Positions 1-7,585 of a stretch of DNA of 64,000 bases are shown here, piece after piece. This DNA is from Algoriphagus sp. A40. Lineage in GTDB: Bacteria > Bacteroidota > Bacteroidia > Cytophagales > Cyclobacteriaceae. The position numbers and the translations under genes were made by a program. The DNA is taken from contig NZ_MUNY01000060.1 in assembly GCF_002002735.1 (NCBI RefSeq), forward strand, positions 1 through 64,000. The letters are read 5' to 3'. The notes beneath the pieces were generated by a model. The model was given only the letters and a program-made list of their open reading frames with translations, was not told the origin of the DNA and searched no databases. Numbering within the stretch: position 1 is the stretch's first letter; the number at the start of each line of letters is the position of its first letter.

Positions 1-107
1 ACCTGGCCAAGTTGGGTGTGGTATTGGATACCCTTTCTGAAGACCAGGCACAATACATCGGCGTTGAGGTTCAAGGACCATTCAAGCCTGAGTATTACAG
101 ATATTAA
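1..107 (+). CDS. ahcY: Adenosylhomocysteinase, C-terminal 34 residues (5' end outside window)
   Basis: The frame beginning at base 3 runs open from the window edge to a TAA at 105-107. It ends in [10 protein letters not shown], preceded by [20 protein letters not shown]. This matches the strongly conserved tail of S-adenosyl-L-homocysteine hydrolase, whose C-terminus is typically KPDHYRY and holds the lysine and tyrosine that complete the NAD site of the neighbouring subunit. The enzyme splits S-adenosylhomocysteine into adenosine and homocysteine in the cytosolic methyl cycle. Only the tail is visible, so the call rests on this signature. A hairpin with a T-run follows 25 bases downstream. 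Confidence 0.85.
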   Translation, partial: LAKLGVVLDTLSEDQAQYIGVEVQGPFKPEYYRY

Positions 108-131
108 TTTGAGTAAAAGTTGCTTAGAGAG

Positions 132-158
132 GCCCTGGAGAAATCCGGGGCTTTTTTT
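132..158 (+). terminator. Rho-independent terminator of ahcY
   Basis: GCCCTGG and CCGGGGC pair around a short loop (one G-T pair) and are followed by seven T. It lies just past the ahcY stop. Near-identical copies recur at 363-390 and 592-618 as part of a tandem duplication. Confidence 0.75.
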
Positions 159-320
159 GTGTCAAAATTTTAAAACAAGCTGATCCACGCCCGCAACTAC
201 CAATGGCAGTTCGATCCGGCCAGACTGCCGGAATTCCCAAAAGGGGAGAACCTGACTTCAGTGATGGCTCAGGCAAGCTTGATTTGTTTTTGGAATAGGC
301 AGGAAAATTAGCAGCAAACA

Positions 321-351
321 GACCTGGCAGGTTTCAAAAACCTGCCAGGTC
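321..351. repeat. REP-like palindrome, copy 1
   Basis: GACCTGGCAGGTTT, a short loop, then AAACCTGCCAGGTC form a near-perfect 31-base inverted repeat. Palindromes of this CCTGGCAGGTTT type are scattered between genes in many Bacteroidetes genomes (general knowledge, not checked here). It sits at the end of duplication unit 1. Confidence 0.8.
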
Positions 352-549
352 TAAACCTAAAGGCCCTGGAGAATTCCAGGGCTTTTTTTTGTCAAAATTT
401 TAAACAAGTGAATCCACTCCAGCAACAACCAATAGCAGTTCGATCCGGCCAGTACGCGGGAATTCCCAAAAGGGGAAAACCTGATTCCCGTAATGGCCCA
501 GGCTAGCTTGATTTGTTTTTGGAATAGGCAGGAAAATTAGCAGCTAACA

Positions 550-580
550 GACCTGGCAGGTTTCAAAAACCTGCCAGGTC
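550..580. repeat. REP-like palindrome, copy 2
   Basis: Identical to the palindrome at 321-351, including the loop, although the sequence earlier in the two duplication units has diverged. It directly precedes the third hairpin copy. Confidence 0.8.
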
Positions 581-822
581 TAAACCTAAAGGCCCTGGAG
601 AATTCCGGGGCTTTTTTTGTTGGTAAAGTGGTCTAAAATTATAGGTAACAACACTCTGCCCTCAGTCTGTCCTCACACGTTCAAGAATACCTATCCCAAC
701 GAACCCAAGATAATCCGCCTAATAATGTTCTTTTATAAAGAATAATATTTAAGAAATATGTTCACTATCAATGAACAATACTAGATGCAATCCGATCTCC
801 TGAAACGACTGCTGCTAGACCA

Positions 823-847
823 GAAAGACCATAGTTCCGCCTCTTCG
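823..847. repeat. Direct repeat flanking the XRE gene, copy A
   Basis: A 25-base stretch beginning GAAAGACCATAGTT recurs at 1499-1523 with 23 of 25 bases identical, in the same orientation. The XRE regulator gene lies between the copies. The repeat may simply be a dispersed intergenic element. Confidence 0.6.
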
Positions 848-875
848 GCCTACCGTCTTCAGTATTCCTTATACC

Positions 876-1283
876 TCATTTACCCAACAGCTTCTCTATT
901 CTAACCATCATCTCATCCTTCTCCTTAAGCATTCGCTCATAAAGAGCAATTTTTTCATCATGGAGTTGAATAAGTTTTTCTATTGGATTCACATTAAAGG
1001 TTGGAGAATTGCCGGTATTTAAAAAAGATCCATGATTAAATGTGTTTGAAATTACATTTACCGCTTGCTCCTCATCAAATTTCTGGAAAGCCTCAACAGG
1101 AATTCGTAATATCTCACCAACCTGACGGAGAAGTTCTTCTTCTACTTCCTCTTTTTGTTCAAGAAGGCTAATCTTTTTTTGAGACCAATCTGAACCGAGT
1201 TCGTGTGCCAAGGCCTCTTGTTTGATGCCCATCATCTCCCGAAAACGCTTGATATTTCTGCCGTGGTGAATTTTCTCGTTCAT
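876..1283 (-). CDS. XRE-family helix-turn-helix transcriptional regulator
   Basis: This 135-residue protein has an N-terminal Cro/C1-type DNA-binding domain at about residues 5-65 (GRNIKRFREMMGIKQEALAHEL, then WSQKKISLLEQ). A linker (INTFNHGSF to SPTFNVNP region) and a charged C-terminal helix follow (about 100-135, PIEKLIQLHDEKIALYERML), likely a coiled coil for dimerisation. It is predicted to be a cytosolic repressor. The start at 1283 is the only one that keeps the whole HTH. No partner gene is adjacent, so its target is unknown. Palindromes at 1298-1318 and 1384-1396 lie in its own upstream region and suggest autoregulation (inference). Direct repeats flank the gene. Confidence 0.85.
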   Translation of the reverse strand: MNEKIHHGRNIKRFREMMGIKQEALAHELGSDWSQKKISLLEQKEEVEEELLRQVGEILRIPVEAFQKFDEEQAVNVISNTFNHGSFLNTGNSPTFNVNPIEKLIQLHDEKIALYERMLKEKDEMMVRIEKLLGK

Positions 1284-1297
1284 AGTCTAGTAATAAT

Positions 1298-1318
1298 TGG
1301 GAAAATAGGAATTTCCCA
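1298..1318. promoter_or_regulatory. Candidate operator for the XRE gene
   Basis: TGGGAAA and TTTCCCA flank a 7-base spacer, 14 bases upstream of the XRE start codon. On the minus strand it lies just after a -7-like TAGTTTTA box (1336-1329), where a bound repressor would block initiation. Binding is inferred. Confidence 0.4.
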
Positions 1319-1383
1319 TATATAAGAATAAAACTAATTTATTCCAGTCTGCCGATTAACGCAAGTTTGAGAGAATTTTGATT

Positions 1384-1396
1384 GACAATTATTGTC
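1384..1396. promoter_or_regulatory. Perfect palindrome GACAATTATTGTC
   Basis: Two 6-base arms (GACAAT/ATTGTC) surround a single T, about 100 bases upstream of the XRE gene. It could be a second regulator site. No adjacent plus-strand gene is convincing. Confidence 0.35.
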
Positions 1397-1837
1397 CTTT
1401 TATTTTTTCTTTCAACTTTTTCCGGTTTGCATTCGAATATTTTATTATGTATATCCGCTTTATACCAGTAACGAGATCAAGAGTCTAAAATCTACTATGA
1501 AAGACCATAGTTTCGCGTCTTCGATCTGCGGTCATCGGTCTTCCAGCCCCAAAAGAAAAGGGAATCAGGTTAATGGTTCAATTGCGCATAATCATATATT
1601 TTAATCCCATTTTATTCTAAATATGATTATTTGCTAGTAAGATCTAATCTCAGGGACTCTCCGGTCTCCGGTCTTCCAGCCTTTTTAAAAGAGAAAATTT
1701 GTTTTGTGGCAGCCTAGCCTGTATCCAAAATTCTAAATCATTCCCTTTTAGAATAGTCTATTCCACTATGATCTAGGAAATTGGCATCAATAATCCTGCA
1801 AACAATCAGTTTCAATAAATCTAAAACTTTGATTTTT
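1397..1837. other. Intergenic stretch without a supported gene
   Basis: It contains direct repeat copy B (1499-1523) and low-complexity runs of the type CGGTCTTCCAGCC near 1535 and 1670. An open frame at 1392-1604 is low-complexity, Phe-rich and lacks family resemblance, so it is not called. Confidence 0.5.
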
Positions 1838-2101
1838 ATGCTAACATTAGAAACTAAGTATCACCAAGACGAAATATTCGACTCGTACCTTGCCTCAACT
1901 CGTGATGTTTTTTTATGGGAGATACTTCAGGGTTGGATTGTGTTTTTATCTCAGCGAGATAAGTCTCCTGACGAAATCAGCCAACGACTTTATTTCTTCG
2001 AACTGCTCTCCAATCATCTTCAAATTGCTCAAGAAGAGTTTGATCTCATTCGTCAACAGAAAGTGGAAAGGCAATCAGATACTTCATCTCAGCTCCAGTA
2101 G
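1838..2101 (+). CDS. Small hypothetical protein
   Basis: This 87-residue acidic, helix-rich protein (MLTLETKYHQDEIFDSYLAS, later SPDEISQRLYFFELLSNHLQIAQEEF) has no signal peptide or membrane segment. I do not recognise the family. An in-frame ATG at 1781 would add 19 residues of hydrophobic, unconvincing sequence (MASIILQTISFNKSKTLIF), so I prefer the ATG at 1838. No ribosome site is distinctive, as is normal in this phylum. Its amino-acid composition looks protein-like, unlike the overlapping frame at 1890-2141, which is a shadow. It may be a remnant or a lineage-specific gene. Confidence 0.45.
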   Translation: MLTLETKYHQDEIFDSYLASTRDVFLWEILQGWIVFLSQRDKSPDEISQRLYFFELLSNHLQIAQEEFDLIRQQKVERQSDTSSQLQ

Positions 2102-2402
2102 AAAAGAACGAAAAAAAAATTATTGTCAAGTTCAAAATTGACCTATACTCGACCTAATCAGCGATTAAAAAACCATCCTACCAACAAAACAAGAATATTC
2201 AAAGCCCCCTATATCCCATTGTAGATTCGTCCCAAATACGGGGTTTATTCGGGCATTATATCGGGTATTTTCCCAGGTTTAAGGTATTTACACCGATGCA
2301 TTTCTATGCAACATCCGCATATTCCGCACGTTTGCCTGGAGCTAATACTGCCTTTTTTGATCTTTCGATTCATTAATACCTTCACTTTAAATCAACAAGG
2401 CT
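2102..2402. other. Intergenic stretch, no gene seen
   Basis: About 300 AT-rich bases separate the small hypothetical gene from the DUF6266 gene. I see no convincing hairpin, repeat or -7 box. The promoter for the gene at 2403 presumably lies here. Confidence 0.4.
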
Positions 2403-3050
2403 ATGGCAAAATTAGTCAGTTTCGGAGGCCTTAGACCCAAAGGAAAATCAGGAGGGTTTACCTTCTATGAACTGGATGGACAAACGATTATGAGAAGCCT
2501 TCCATCTCCTAATCATCGCAACAAAACGCATCCCACTGCTCTCCAGTTACTCAACCGGCAGCGCTTTAGAGAAATCAATGCATTCCTCAAGCCAATAAAA
2601 AAGGTTTTGAATTTTGGTTTCCAAAATGATTCCACCCATAGTAAGAAGGGAATTCATTGTGCCTTCGGGGAGCTGGTTCAGAAAGGATATAATTTCAGAC
2701 AAAACCCTCGAATCGACCCTGCCTATCTGAAAATCAGCAAAGGGCCTTTATTGGGTCCTGAGGATGCTCAAGCCAATCGAGTTGAAAATCAAATAGAAAT
2801 CACTTGGGCTGATAGTTCTGGAAAAGGGACCTCATTTATTCCGGATTACAGTATGGTATTGCTTTTTCACCCAGATACGGGGGAACACCATTGGAAAGAA
2901 AAGGCGGGTTCTAGGGCAAGTTTATCTGTTGCAATTACCTTATCTGAGAAAGATTTAAACAAGTCTTGGTGTGTTTATTTGGCATTTTACCGAAAGACGA
3001 GTTCCAATCCTTACTTATTCTCAGATTCCAAGTATTTGGGGAAAGTGTGA
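2403..3050 (+). CDS. DUF6266 family protein
   Basis: This 215-residue protein begins MAKLVSFGGLRPKGKSGG, with a following YELDGQTIMRSLP and a later conserved NRQRFREINAFLKPIKKVLNFGF block. That order (short G-rich start, an IRSLP-like motif, an ARF-LA-FL-P helix, then LKISKGPLLGP) is the pattern of the Bacteroidetes family DUF6266, which has no known function. It has no signal peptide or membrane segment. These genes often occur singly or in multicopy among repeats, and here it sits alone between repeat-rich gaps. Function remains unknown. Confidence 0.75.
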   Translation: MAKLVSFGGLRPKGKSGGFTFYELDGQTIMRSLPSPNHRNKTHPTALQLLNRQRFREINAFLKPIKKVLNFGFQNDSTHSKKGIHCAFGELVQKGYNFRQNPRIDPAYLKISKGPLLGPEDAQANRVENQIEITWADSSGKGTSFIPDYSMVLLFHPDTGEHHWKEKAGSRASLSVAITLSEKDLNKSWCVYLAFYRKTSSNPYLFSDSKYLGKV

Positions 3051-3190
3051 TTAAATTTTCCCTTTTTCCTGTTTTTCCAGAAGCCGGACTAAAAATACAA
3101 TCCCCAAATTATTCCGCGAAAATTCCCTTTGGACAATAATTTTTATTGGGAATAGAAATGATTAACAAAGGGGTCAAGGGGGATTTTCCG

Positions 3191-3204
3191 TCCGCCACGG
3201 CGGA
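3191..3204. repeat. GC-rich palindrome TCCGCCACGGCGGA
   Basis: TCCGCC and GGCGGA flank AC. Short elements of this TCCGCC-NN-GGCGGA type are dispersed between genes in related genomes (general knowledge). It stands out in an AT-rich gap. Confidence 0.5.
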
Positions 3205-3407
3205 TCGAGTGGCTTTATTTCTCAACCTCAGCCGCAGAGAGTATCCCTACTCACGGCTTTTCTGAAAACCTTTTTTTGAAATTTACCAATCCATTAGTTA
3301 CAACTCTTCCGTTAATCTAAATTCTCAACATCGGTTAATGAGCTTTTTGAACAATTAGGCGATGGTTGGTAAGCATGCCTGCACTGAGCTCGTCGAAGTT
3401 TCGAATC

Positions 3408-3438
3408 ATTCAACAATTCAACAATTCAACAATTCAAC
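3408..3438. repeat. Short tandem array of CAACAATT
   Basis: Three and a half copies of an 8-base unit with period 8-9 lie in noncoding DNA. It is a simple-sequence tract with no assigned role. Confidence 0.7.
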
Positions 3439-3743
3439 TCTTAAACTCTGAACAATCCCAATGCTCCCCGGTATTGACTTTCTCGTAACCACTATACTTC
3501 TGCGCCGAGGTCAATGACCCGTTTTAATTTACTTTGGGTTTCGCTACGCTTTACGCGCCGCTATAATCATTTGACCCATTCTGGGTTATTTTTCACCATG
3601 ACTTCATAATTTGGATTCCATTGATCGAATGCTATCAAGGCCATGTTGTAAATACAAATGCTCGAGTAGGAGGGAGCGGTGGGCGGATTTGCCCCTGCCA
3701 GCAGCAGGCTGGAGCGAGCCAGTGTTCGGCCGAGTGCGGCAGG

Positions 3744-3766
3744 AGCCCGGATAGCTATCCGGGGCT
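3744..3766. repeat. Palindrome CCCGGATAGCTATCCGGG inside a GC-rich block
   Basis: Positions 3746-3763 are a perfect 18-base palindrome, extended to 23 bases with one gap. It lies in a GC-rich patch (about 3667-3809) unlike its surroundings, which ends in TTTTGGGGCAAGCCAAAGG. This looks like a dispersed intergenic repeat rather than a terminator, as no gene ends nearby. Confidence 0.6.
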
Positions 3767-3905
3767 TCGTCTTGACCTTTTGGGGCAAGCCAAAGGGGCG
3801 AAGATATAAGAACAATTGACGTTCAAAAAGTTTCTATCAAGGATACGAACCACCAGTTATCCTGCTCTCAGAATGTAAAACCATTTACCTTCGCACTATT
3901 AAAAC

Positions 3906-3975
3906 GGCACCAAAGCACCATCAAAGCGGCATCAAAGCGGCATCAAAGTAGCATCAAAGTAGCATCAAAGCAACA
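3906..3975. repeat. Tandem array of an 11-base unit, about six copies
   Basis: The unit GCATCAAAGYR recurs with period 11 and small changes (GCACCAAAGCA, CCATCAAAGCG, GCATCAAAGCG, GCATCAAAGTA and so on). Unit length is far below a CRISPR repeat and there are no spacers. Confidence 0.8.
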
Positions 3976-4017
3976 TATAAGCTAGGTTTTGGATACCCCT
4001 GGGATTCGTGTCAAGTC

Positions 4018-4077
4018 CACAGATTCCACAGAATCCACAAATTCCACAGATTCCATACTTTCCACAAATTCCACAAT
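4018..4077. repeat. Degenerate tandem array of ATTCCACAR
   Basis: About six imperfect copies of a 9-10 base unit (ATTCCACAG, AATCCACAA, ATTCCACAG, ACTTTCCACAA) follow one another in noncoding DNA. The units resemble DnaA boxes only in TCCACA and lack the full TTATCCACA. Confidence 0.7.
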
Positions 4078-5155
4078 CGGTTTGATTTTTCATTCCCTGC
4101 CCTCAGATTTGGTCATGTTTCACTAAAAACCAATTGAACATGGCAATACAGGCAAGATTTCTAAAAACCGAAGGAACTGAAGCCGTTGTTCATGTACACA
4201 AGAGCCGCAATTTTCCCGCAGACCTTATTCTCTTCAGTAACGATCAGGGCTGGACTTTATTCCAATGTACTACCATCTACTTTCTTTGGCTAAGCTTAAT
4301 ACCCACCATATCCTTGCCCGAGGTAAAAGGTCATTTTTCATTTTTTATGGAAGCCATGCTTCCTCCATGGTCATTTTCTATTGTTGGGATTTGTTCCATC
4401 AATAGGTTCTTTCTGAAGGAACTATCAAAGCACTCAGCCCTACCCATGGTTAGGATCATGCTACTTACTGACTTGGTCCTCCGACGCGGATCGAATTTTT
4501 CAGGAAACCAAATTTCCATCTTTAGATTAGCAAGTCGGTAATCTGAGAACCCTACAACCGGACAACCGGACAACGCGCGGCCGACAACAGGACAACCCGA
4601 TGCTTTGACTTCGCTCAGCTCAGGCAACCGGTCAACTGGTTAGGTATCCGGAAAATAAAGCATCAAATTGCCGGAACTCCTCCACAATCTGCTTATTTTT
4701 TCTTCATTGGCTTCGATTGAATTCCTCCGCATTCCTGACCTTATCTATGGGAATGAGAATTTTTATTGATTTTTTTATATTGGATCAGATTTTTCCCTCC
4801 TTTAACATTCTAAGGAACCATTTAGGCCAAAGGAAGTTAAATTGGTAACCTTTTTTCTTTTTTCGGGTTTAAATTCTGGATAATTCATGATCTTGGATAG
4901 TGAAATTTTTCGGCAAGTTTTTAATCCATTTCCATCAATTTTGAAAAAAAAACAGGCAAAGGAATTCTCTCTAAAAATTTCTTGCACTATAAAAAATGGT
5001 TTTCAAATCGTAAAAAACCACCTTTGAATTAGAATTGACTAACTGTTGCATTTTTCAAAGAATAGGGATAAAAATTATTTATTTGTTAAAAACTAGGTAT
5101 ACTAATTGCTGACCTGTAAATTTGTTCTGGCTTTTGGCTTTTAAACCAACCTATT

Positions 5156-6313
5156 ATGTACTTTCTTTTAGCTGCCCTCACCTCTTTTTCGGTGGGATTT
5201 TTAATTACTCCAATCGTTATTTCAGTTCTTACCAAGGCTAAAATTGGAGATGCCCCAGGCGGACGGAAAATCCACAAGAAATTTACGCCCTCCATGGGAG
5301 GGATCGGCTTTGTCCTGTCTACTCTGGTTTCCATGGGAATTTGGGCCTGGCAGTTTCCACTACCTGATATCAGGTACCTATTGGGAGCCATTGCCGTGAT
5401 GTTTTTTGTGGGTTTACGGGATGATATGGTCGAACTCAAAGCCAAGCATAAGTTGGCGGGCCAGTTTGTTGCTGTGGTATTGGTGGTTGTGGCTGGCGAT
5501 ATCCGGATTAGAGATTTCCATGGATTTCTGGGACTTCATGAGATTCCCCTACTAATTAGCTATGGATTCAGTTCATTTGTTCTTCTGGCGCTCACTAACG
5601 CATTCAATCTGATTGATGGCTTGGACGGACTTGCAGGTACGGTGGCATCAATCTCTCTCGCTCTGTTGGGTGGCTGGTTTTATGTCCAGGGACTGGAAAG
5701 TTTCGCTGTCCTTAGCTTCACACTATTAGGCGGTGTATTGGCATTCATGATTTTCAATTGGCATCCTGCAAAAATATTTATGGGGGATACAGGATCACTT
5801 ACATTGGGATTTGCCTTGGGGAGTTTAGTAGTGGCATTTATGGAATATAATGCTGCCTTACCTGTGGATGCATTCCTAAAGCTTGAACCTTCATTCACTG
5901 CAGGCATTGTCCTGATGATTTACCCACTTTACGATATGGCAAGGGTGTTTACCCGAAGAATTTCGCAGGGAAGACATCCTATGACTGCCGACAAAAGTCA
6001 TATCCACCATTTTCTGATGAGGATGGGTTTGAAACACAATCAAGTCGCTTTGACATTAGGATTTTTGCAGTTGATATTAATTTTTTTGGTTTTTGCCCTA
6101 GGAAATTTTTCAGACAATATCGTATTGCCAATCCTTTCTGCAATTGTCCTTTTCCTGGGATTCCAATTGGATAAAGTGACGGTCAAATTTGTAAAAGAAA
6201 AAGTCAGAAATTCTCCTAGAGTATTGGAAACAAGGCCATTACATTCAGGTAAGAAAATTAAAATCAAGCTTGTCGAGCAATCTGTGGAATCCGGAAATAT
6301 GAACCTCAACTGA
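5156..6313 (+). CDS. Undecaprenyl-phosphate GlcNAc-1-phosphate transferase (WecA/TagO/MraY family)
   Basis: This 385-residue polytopic membrane protein is predicted to load a sugar-1-phosphate onto undecaprenyl phosphate at the inner membrane, starting a surface glycan. It has about 10-11 hydrophobic segments. The family motifs appear in order: GGRKIHKKFTPSMGG (about 36-50), the Mg2+-binding LRDD (about 90), NAFNLIDGLDGLA (about 147-160), FMGDTGSL (about 206-213) and HPMTADKSHIHH (about 275-286), the last being the WecA-type HIHH signature. The cytosolic tail after about 350 is basic. A strong terminator follows at once, so it is probably transcribed alone, although sugar genes follow. The substrate (GlcNAc or another HexNAc) is not certain. 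Confidence 0.88.
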   Translation: MYFLLAALTSFSVGFLITPIVISVLTKAKIGDAPGGRKIHKKFTPSMGGIGFVLSTLVSMGIWAWQFPLPDIRYLLGAIAVMFFVGLRDDMVELKAKHKLAGQFVAVVLVVVAGDIRIRDFHGFLGLHEIPLLISYGFSSFVLLALTNAFNLIDGLDGLAGTVASISLALLGGWFYVQGLESFAVLSFTLLGGVLAFMIFNWHPAKIFMGDTGSLTLGFALGSLVVAFMEYNAALPVDAFLKLEPSFTAGIVLMIYPLYDMARVFTRRISQGRHPMTADKSHIHHFLMRMGLKHNQVALTLGFLQLILIFLVFALGNFSDNIVLPILSAIVLFLGFQLDKVTVKFVKEKVRNSPRVLETRPLHSGKKIKIKLVEQSVESGNMNLN

Positions 6314-6340
6314 ACCAAATTGTTCGATAGTTAATAGAAA

Positions 6341-6366
6341 AAAGCCCGACTCCGGGCTTTTTTTGT
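6341..6366 (+). terminator. Rho-independent terminator after the WecA-like gene
   Basis: AAAGCCCG and CGGGCTTT pair around a four-base loop and are followed by a T-run. It lies 28 bases past the stop codon. Confidence 0.9.
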
Positions 6367-6387
6367 TTTTAGTGGCTGTGAATTGGG

Positions 6388-6418
6388 TTTGGTTTTTGTG
6401 AATATTGTGTTAAGTTTA
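6388..6418 (+). promoter_or_regulatory. Bacteroidetes-type promoter for the aminotransferase gene
   Basis: TTTG (6388-6391), a 19-base spacer and TAAGTTTA (6411-6418) match the Bacteroidetes -33 TTTG / -7 TAnnTTTG pattern with one mismatch. The predicted start of transcription near 6424 gives a short leader to the ATG at 6448. Confidence 0.6.
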
Positions 6419-6447
6419 ACCGAGACTCATTGTCACCCCTGATTCGA

Positions 6448-7584
6448 ATGGCTTACACACTTCCTCTTTCTTTCCCGGTTTTTGACGGAAACGAGAGCTT
6501 GTACATACAGCAGGCGATTAATTCTGGTCACCTGGCTACCTATGGGGAATTCATCAATAAATTTGAAAATAAGCTTGCCCGCCTTACCAAATCTCATCAG
6601 GCGGTTGCCTTGAATTCTGGTACCTCTGCCCTTCATCTTGCACTTCTGCTATTGGGTGTAGGACCTGGAGATGAGGTGATTTGTCAGTCTTTTACTTTTT
6701 GTGCTTCGGCCAATCCCATTGTTTACCTAGGGGGGAACCCCATTTTTGTTGACAGCGAAGAGGAAACCTGGAATATGTCTCCTGAGCTGTTGGAAGACGC
6801 TGTGCTAAGCCGGATTGCCTTGGGAAAAAAACCTAAAGCGATAATAGTAGTTCATTTGTTTGGGATGCCTGCAAAAATGCGGGAAATCCTGGAAATAGCC
6901 GAAAAGTATTCCATTCCGCTTTTGGAGGATGCCGCCGAAGCCGTTGGAAGTACCTACAGGGATACCAACTGCGGTACATTTGGAAAAATCGGCATATTCT
7001 CTTTCAACGGGAATAAAATCATCACTACTGGGGGTGGAGGTGCCCTGATTTCAAACGATGTCAGCGTTTTGGAAAAAGCAAAATACCTCTCATCCCAGGC
7101 AAGGGAAGAGTTACCTTATTACCAGCATTTGGAAATAGGCTATAATTATCGAATGAATAATCTGGCAGCATCGATTGGCCTTGCCCAATTGGAAAAACTG
7201 AATGGTTGGGTTTCTAAAAGACGGTTGATTAACGAAAGATACCGGATACTTTTTGAAGATTTTCCGGGGATCAAGTTTCAGCCGGAGCTAGAAGGATCCA
7301 ATTCCAACTATTGGCTGACCACTATACTGATTGAGGAGAAAGAGACAGGCTTTTCAAATGACAAACTTCGGATTATGCTTTTTAAAAAAGGCATTGAATC
7401 CAGGTTTTTGTGGAAGCCTTTGCATTTGCAGCCGGTGTATCATGGGGTACCATTTTATGGCGGAAAAATAGCCGAAAAATTATTTTTGAAAGGCCTGTGC
7501 CTGCCAAGTTCAGTGAACCTCACCTTTGATGACCAGAGAATCATTGCAGAGATCATTGAAAAAGAATTGAGCAAAATTTCCTGA
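6448..7584 (+). CDS. DegT/DnrJ/EryC1 (PglE-like) sugar aminotransferase
   Basis: This 378-residue PLP enzyme transfers an amino group to a keto-sugar nucleotide, in the Pgl pathway the 4-keto of UDP-2-acetamido-2,6-dideoxyglucose. Visible are LNSGTSALHLALLLLGVGPGD (PLP phosphate site), a DAAEAVGS segment, and the PLP lysine in SFNGNKIITTGGGG (about 180-193). GYNYRMNNLAASIGLAQLEKL is the family's R-M-N signature. I prefer the ATG at 6448, which follows a good promoter at normal distance. A TTG at 6430 would add only MSPLIR. It lies one base ahead of the PglC-like gene and upstream of a PglF-like gene, so the UDP-bacillosamine-type route fits. No PglD acetyltransferase is in the window. Confidence 0.88.
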   Translation: MAYTLPLSFPVFDGNESLYIQQAINSGHLATYGEFINKFENKLARLTKSHQAVALNSGTSALHLALLLLGVGPGDEVICQSFTFCASANPIVYLGGNPIFVDSEEETWNMSPELLEDAVLSRIALGKKPKAIIVVHLFGMPAKMREILEIAEKYSIPLLEDAAEAVGSTYRDTNCGTFGKIGIFSFNGNKIITTGGGGALISNDVSVLEKAKYLSSQAREELPYYQHLEIGYNYRMNNLAASIGLAQLEKLNGWVSKRRLINERYRILFEDFPGIKFQPELEGSNSNYWLTTILIEEKETGFSNDKLRIMLFKKGIESRFLWKPLHLQPVYHGVPFYGGKIAEKLFLKGLCLPSSVNLTFDDQRIIAEIIEKELSKIS

Positions 7585-7585
7585 T

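Larger units (their letters stand above)
131..620. repeat. Tandem duplication of a ~230 bp terminator-containing unit (two full copies plus the start of a third)
   Basis: Unit 1 covers about 131-361, unit 2 about 362-590, and a third start lies at 591-620. Each begins with the same GGCCCTGGAG hairpin and T-run. Each then carries a stretch containing CAGTTCGATCCGGCCAG and GGAATTCCCAAAAGGGG, and closes with the palindrome listed separately. The hairpin starts are spaced 231 and 229 bases apart. The internal stretch of unit 1 reads open for about 35 codons (QFDPARLPEFPKGENL), while unit 2 has a stop in the equivalent frame, so any coding origin has decayed. No gene is supported between 108 and 875. 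Confidence 0.85.
3051..5155. other. 2.1 kb repeat-rich gap with no convincing gene
   Basis: It contains a short GC-rich palindrome (3191-3204), an 8-base tandem run (3408-3438), a GC-rich block with an 18-base perfect palindrome (about 3667-3809), an 11-base tandem array (3906-3975), a 9-base-type array (about 4018-4077) and an ACCGGACA-rich patch (about 4555-4640). The open frames 3567-3815 (-), 4134-4541 (+), 4331-4627 (-) and 4802-4987 (-) overlap one another or consist of repeat sequence. A minus-strand stretch at about 3567-3650 reads NMALIAFDQWNPNYEVMVKN, which could be a decayed gene end. Confidence 0.6.

Noticed and set aside
200..225. GTTCGATCC resembling a tRNA T-loop
   Set aside because: No acceptor or anticodon stem pairs around it. 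The same motif recurs in the tandem duplication at about 430-455 with changes that would break any fold.
1392..1604. Plus-strand frame of 70 codons
   Set aside because: Low-complexity Phe-rich start, no family resemblance, and it spans a dispersed repeat.
1890..2141. Frame of 83 codons overlapping the hypothetical gene at 1838-2101
   Set aside because: Out-of-frame shadow rich in Ser/Lys. The other frame has the protein-like composition.
3567..3815. Minus-strand frame across the GC-rich block
   Set aside because: Most of it is the repeat read in one frame. Only the first 84 bases look protein-like, and those are reported as a possible remnant.
3906..3975. Possible CRISPR array
   Set aside because: The unit is 11 bases with no unique spacers and no cas genes.
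4018..4077. Possible origin with DnaA boxes
   Set aside because: Only TCCACA is shared with the DnaA box. There is no dnaA/dnaN context and no AT-rich unwinding element of typical form.
4134..4541. Frame of 135 codons (+) overlapping 4331-4627 (-)
   Set aside because: Neither shows a domain, plausible start signal or protein-like composition. The minus frame begins inside an ACCGGACA-type repeat patch.
6430..6447. TTG start for the aminotransferase
   Set aside because: An ATG at 6448 gives the standard family N-terminus and the right distance from the promoter.
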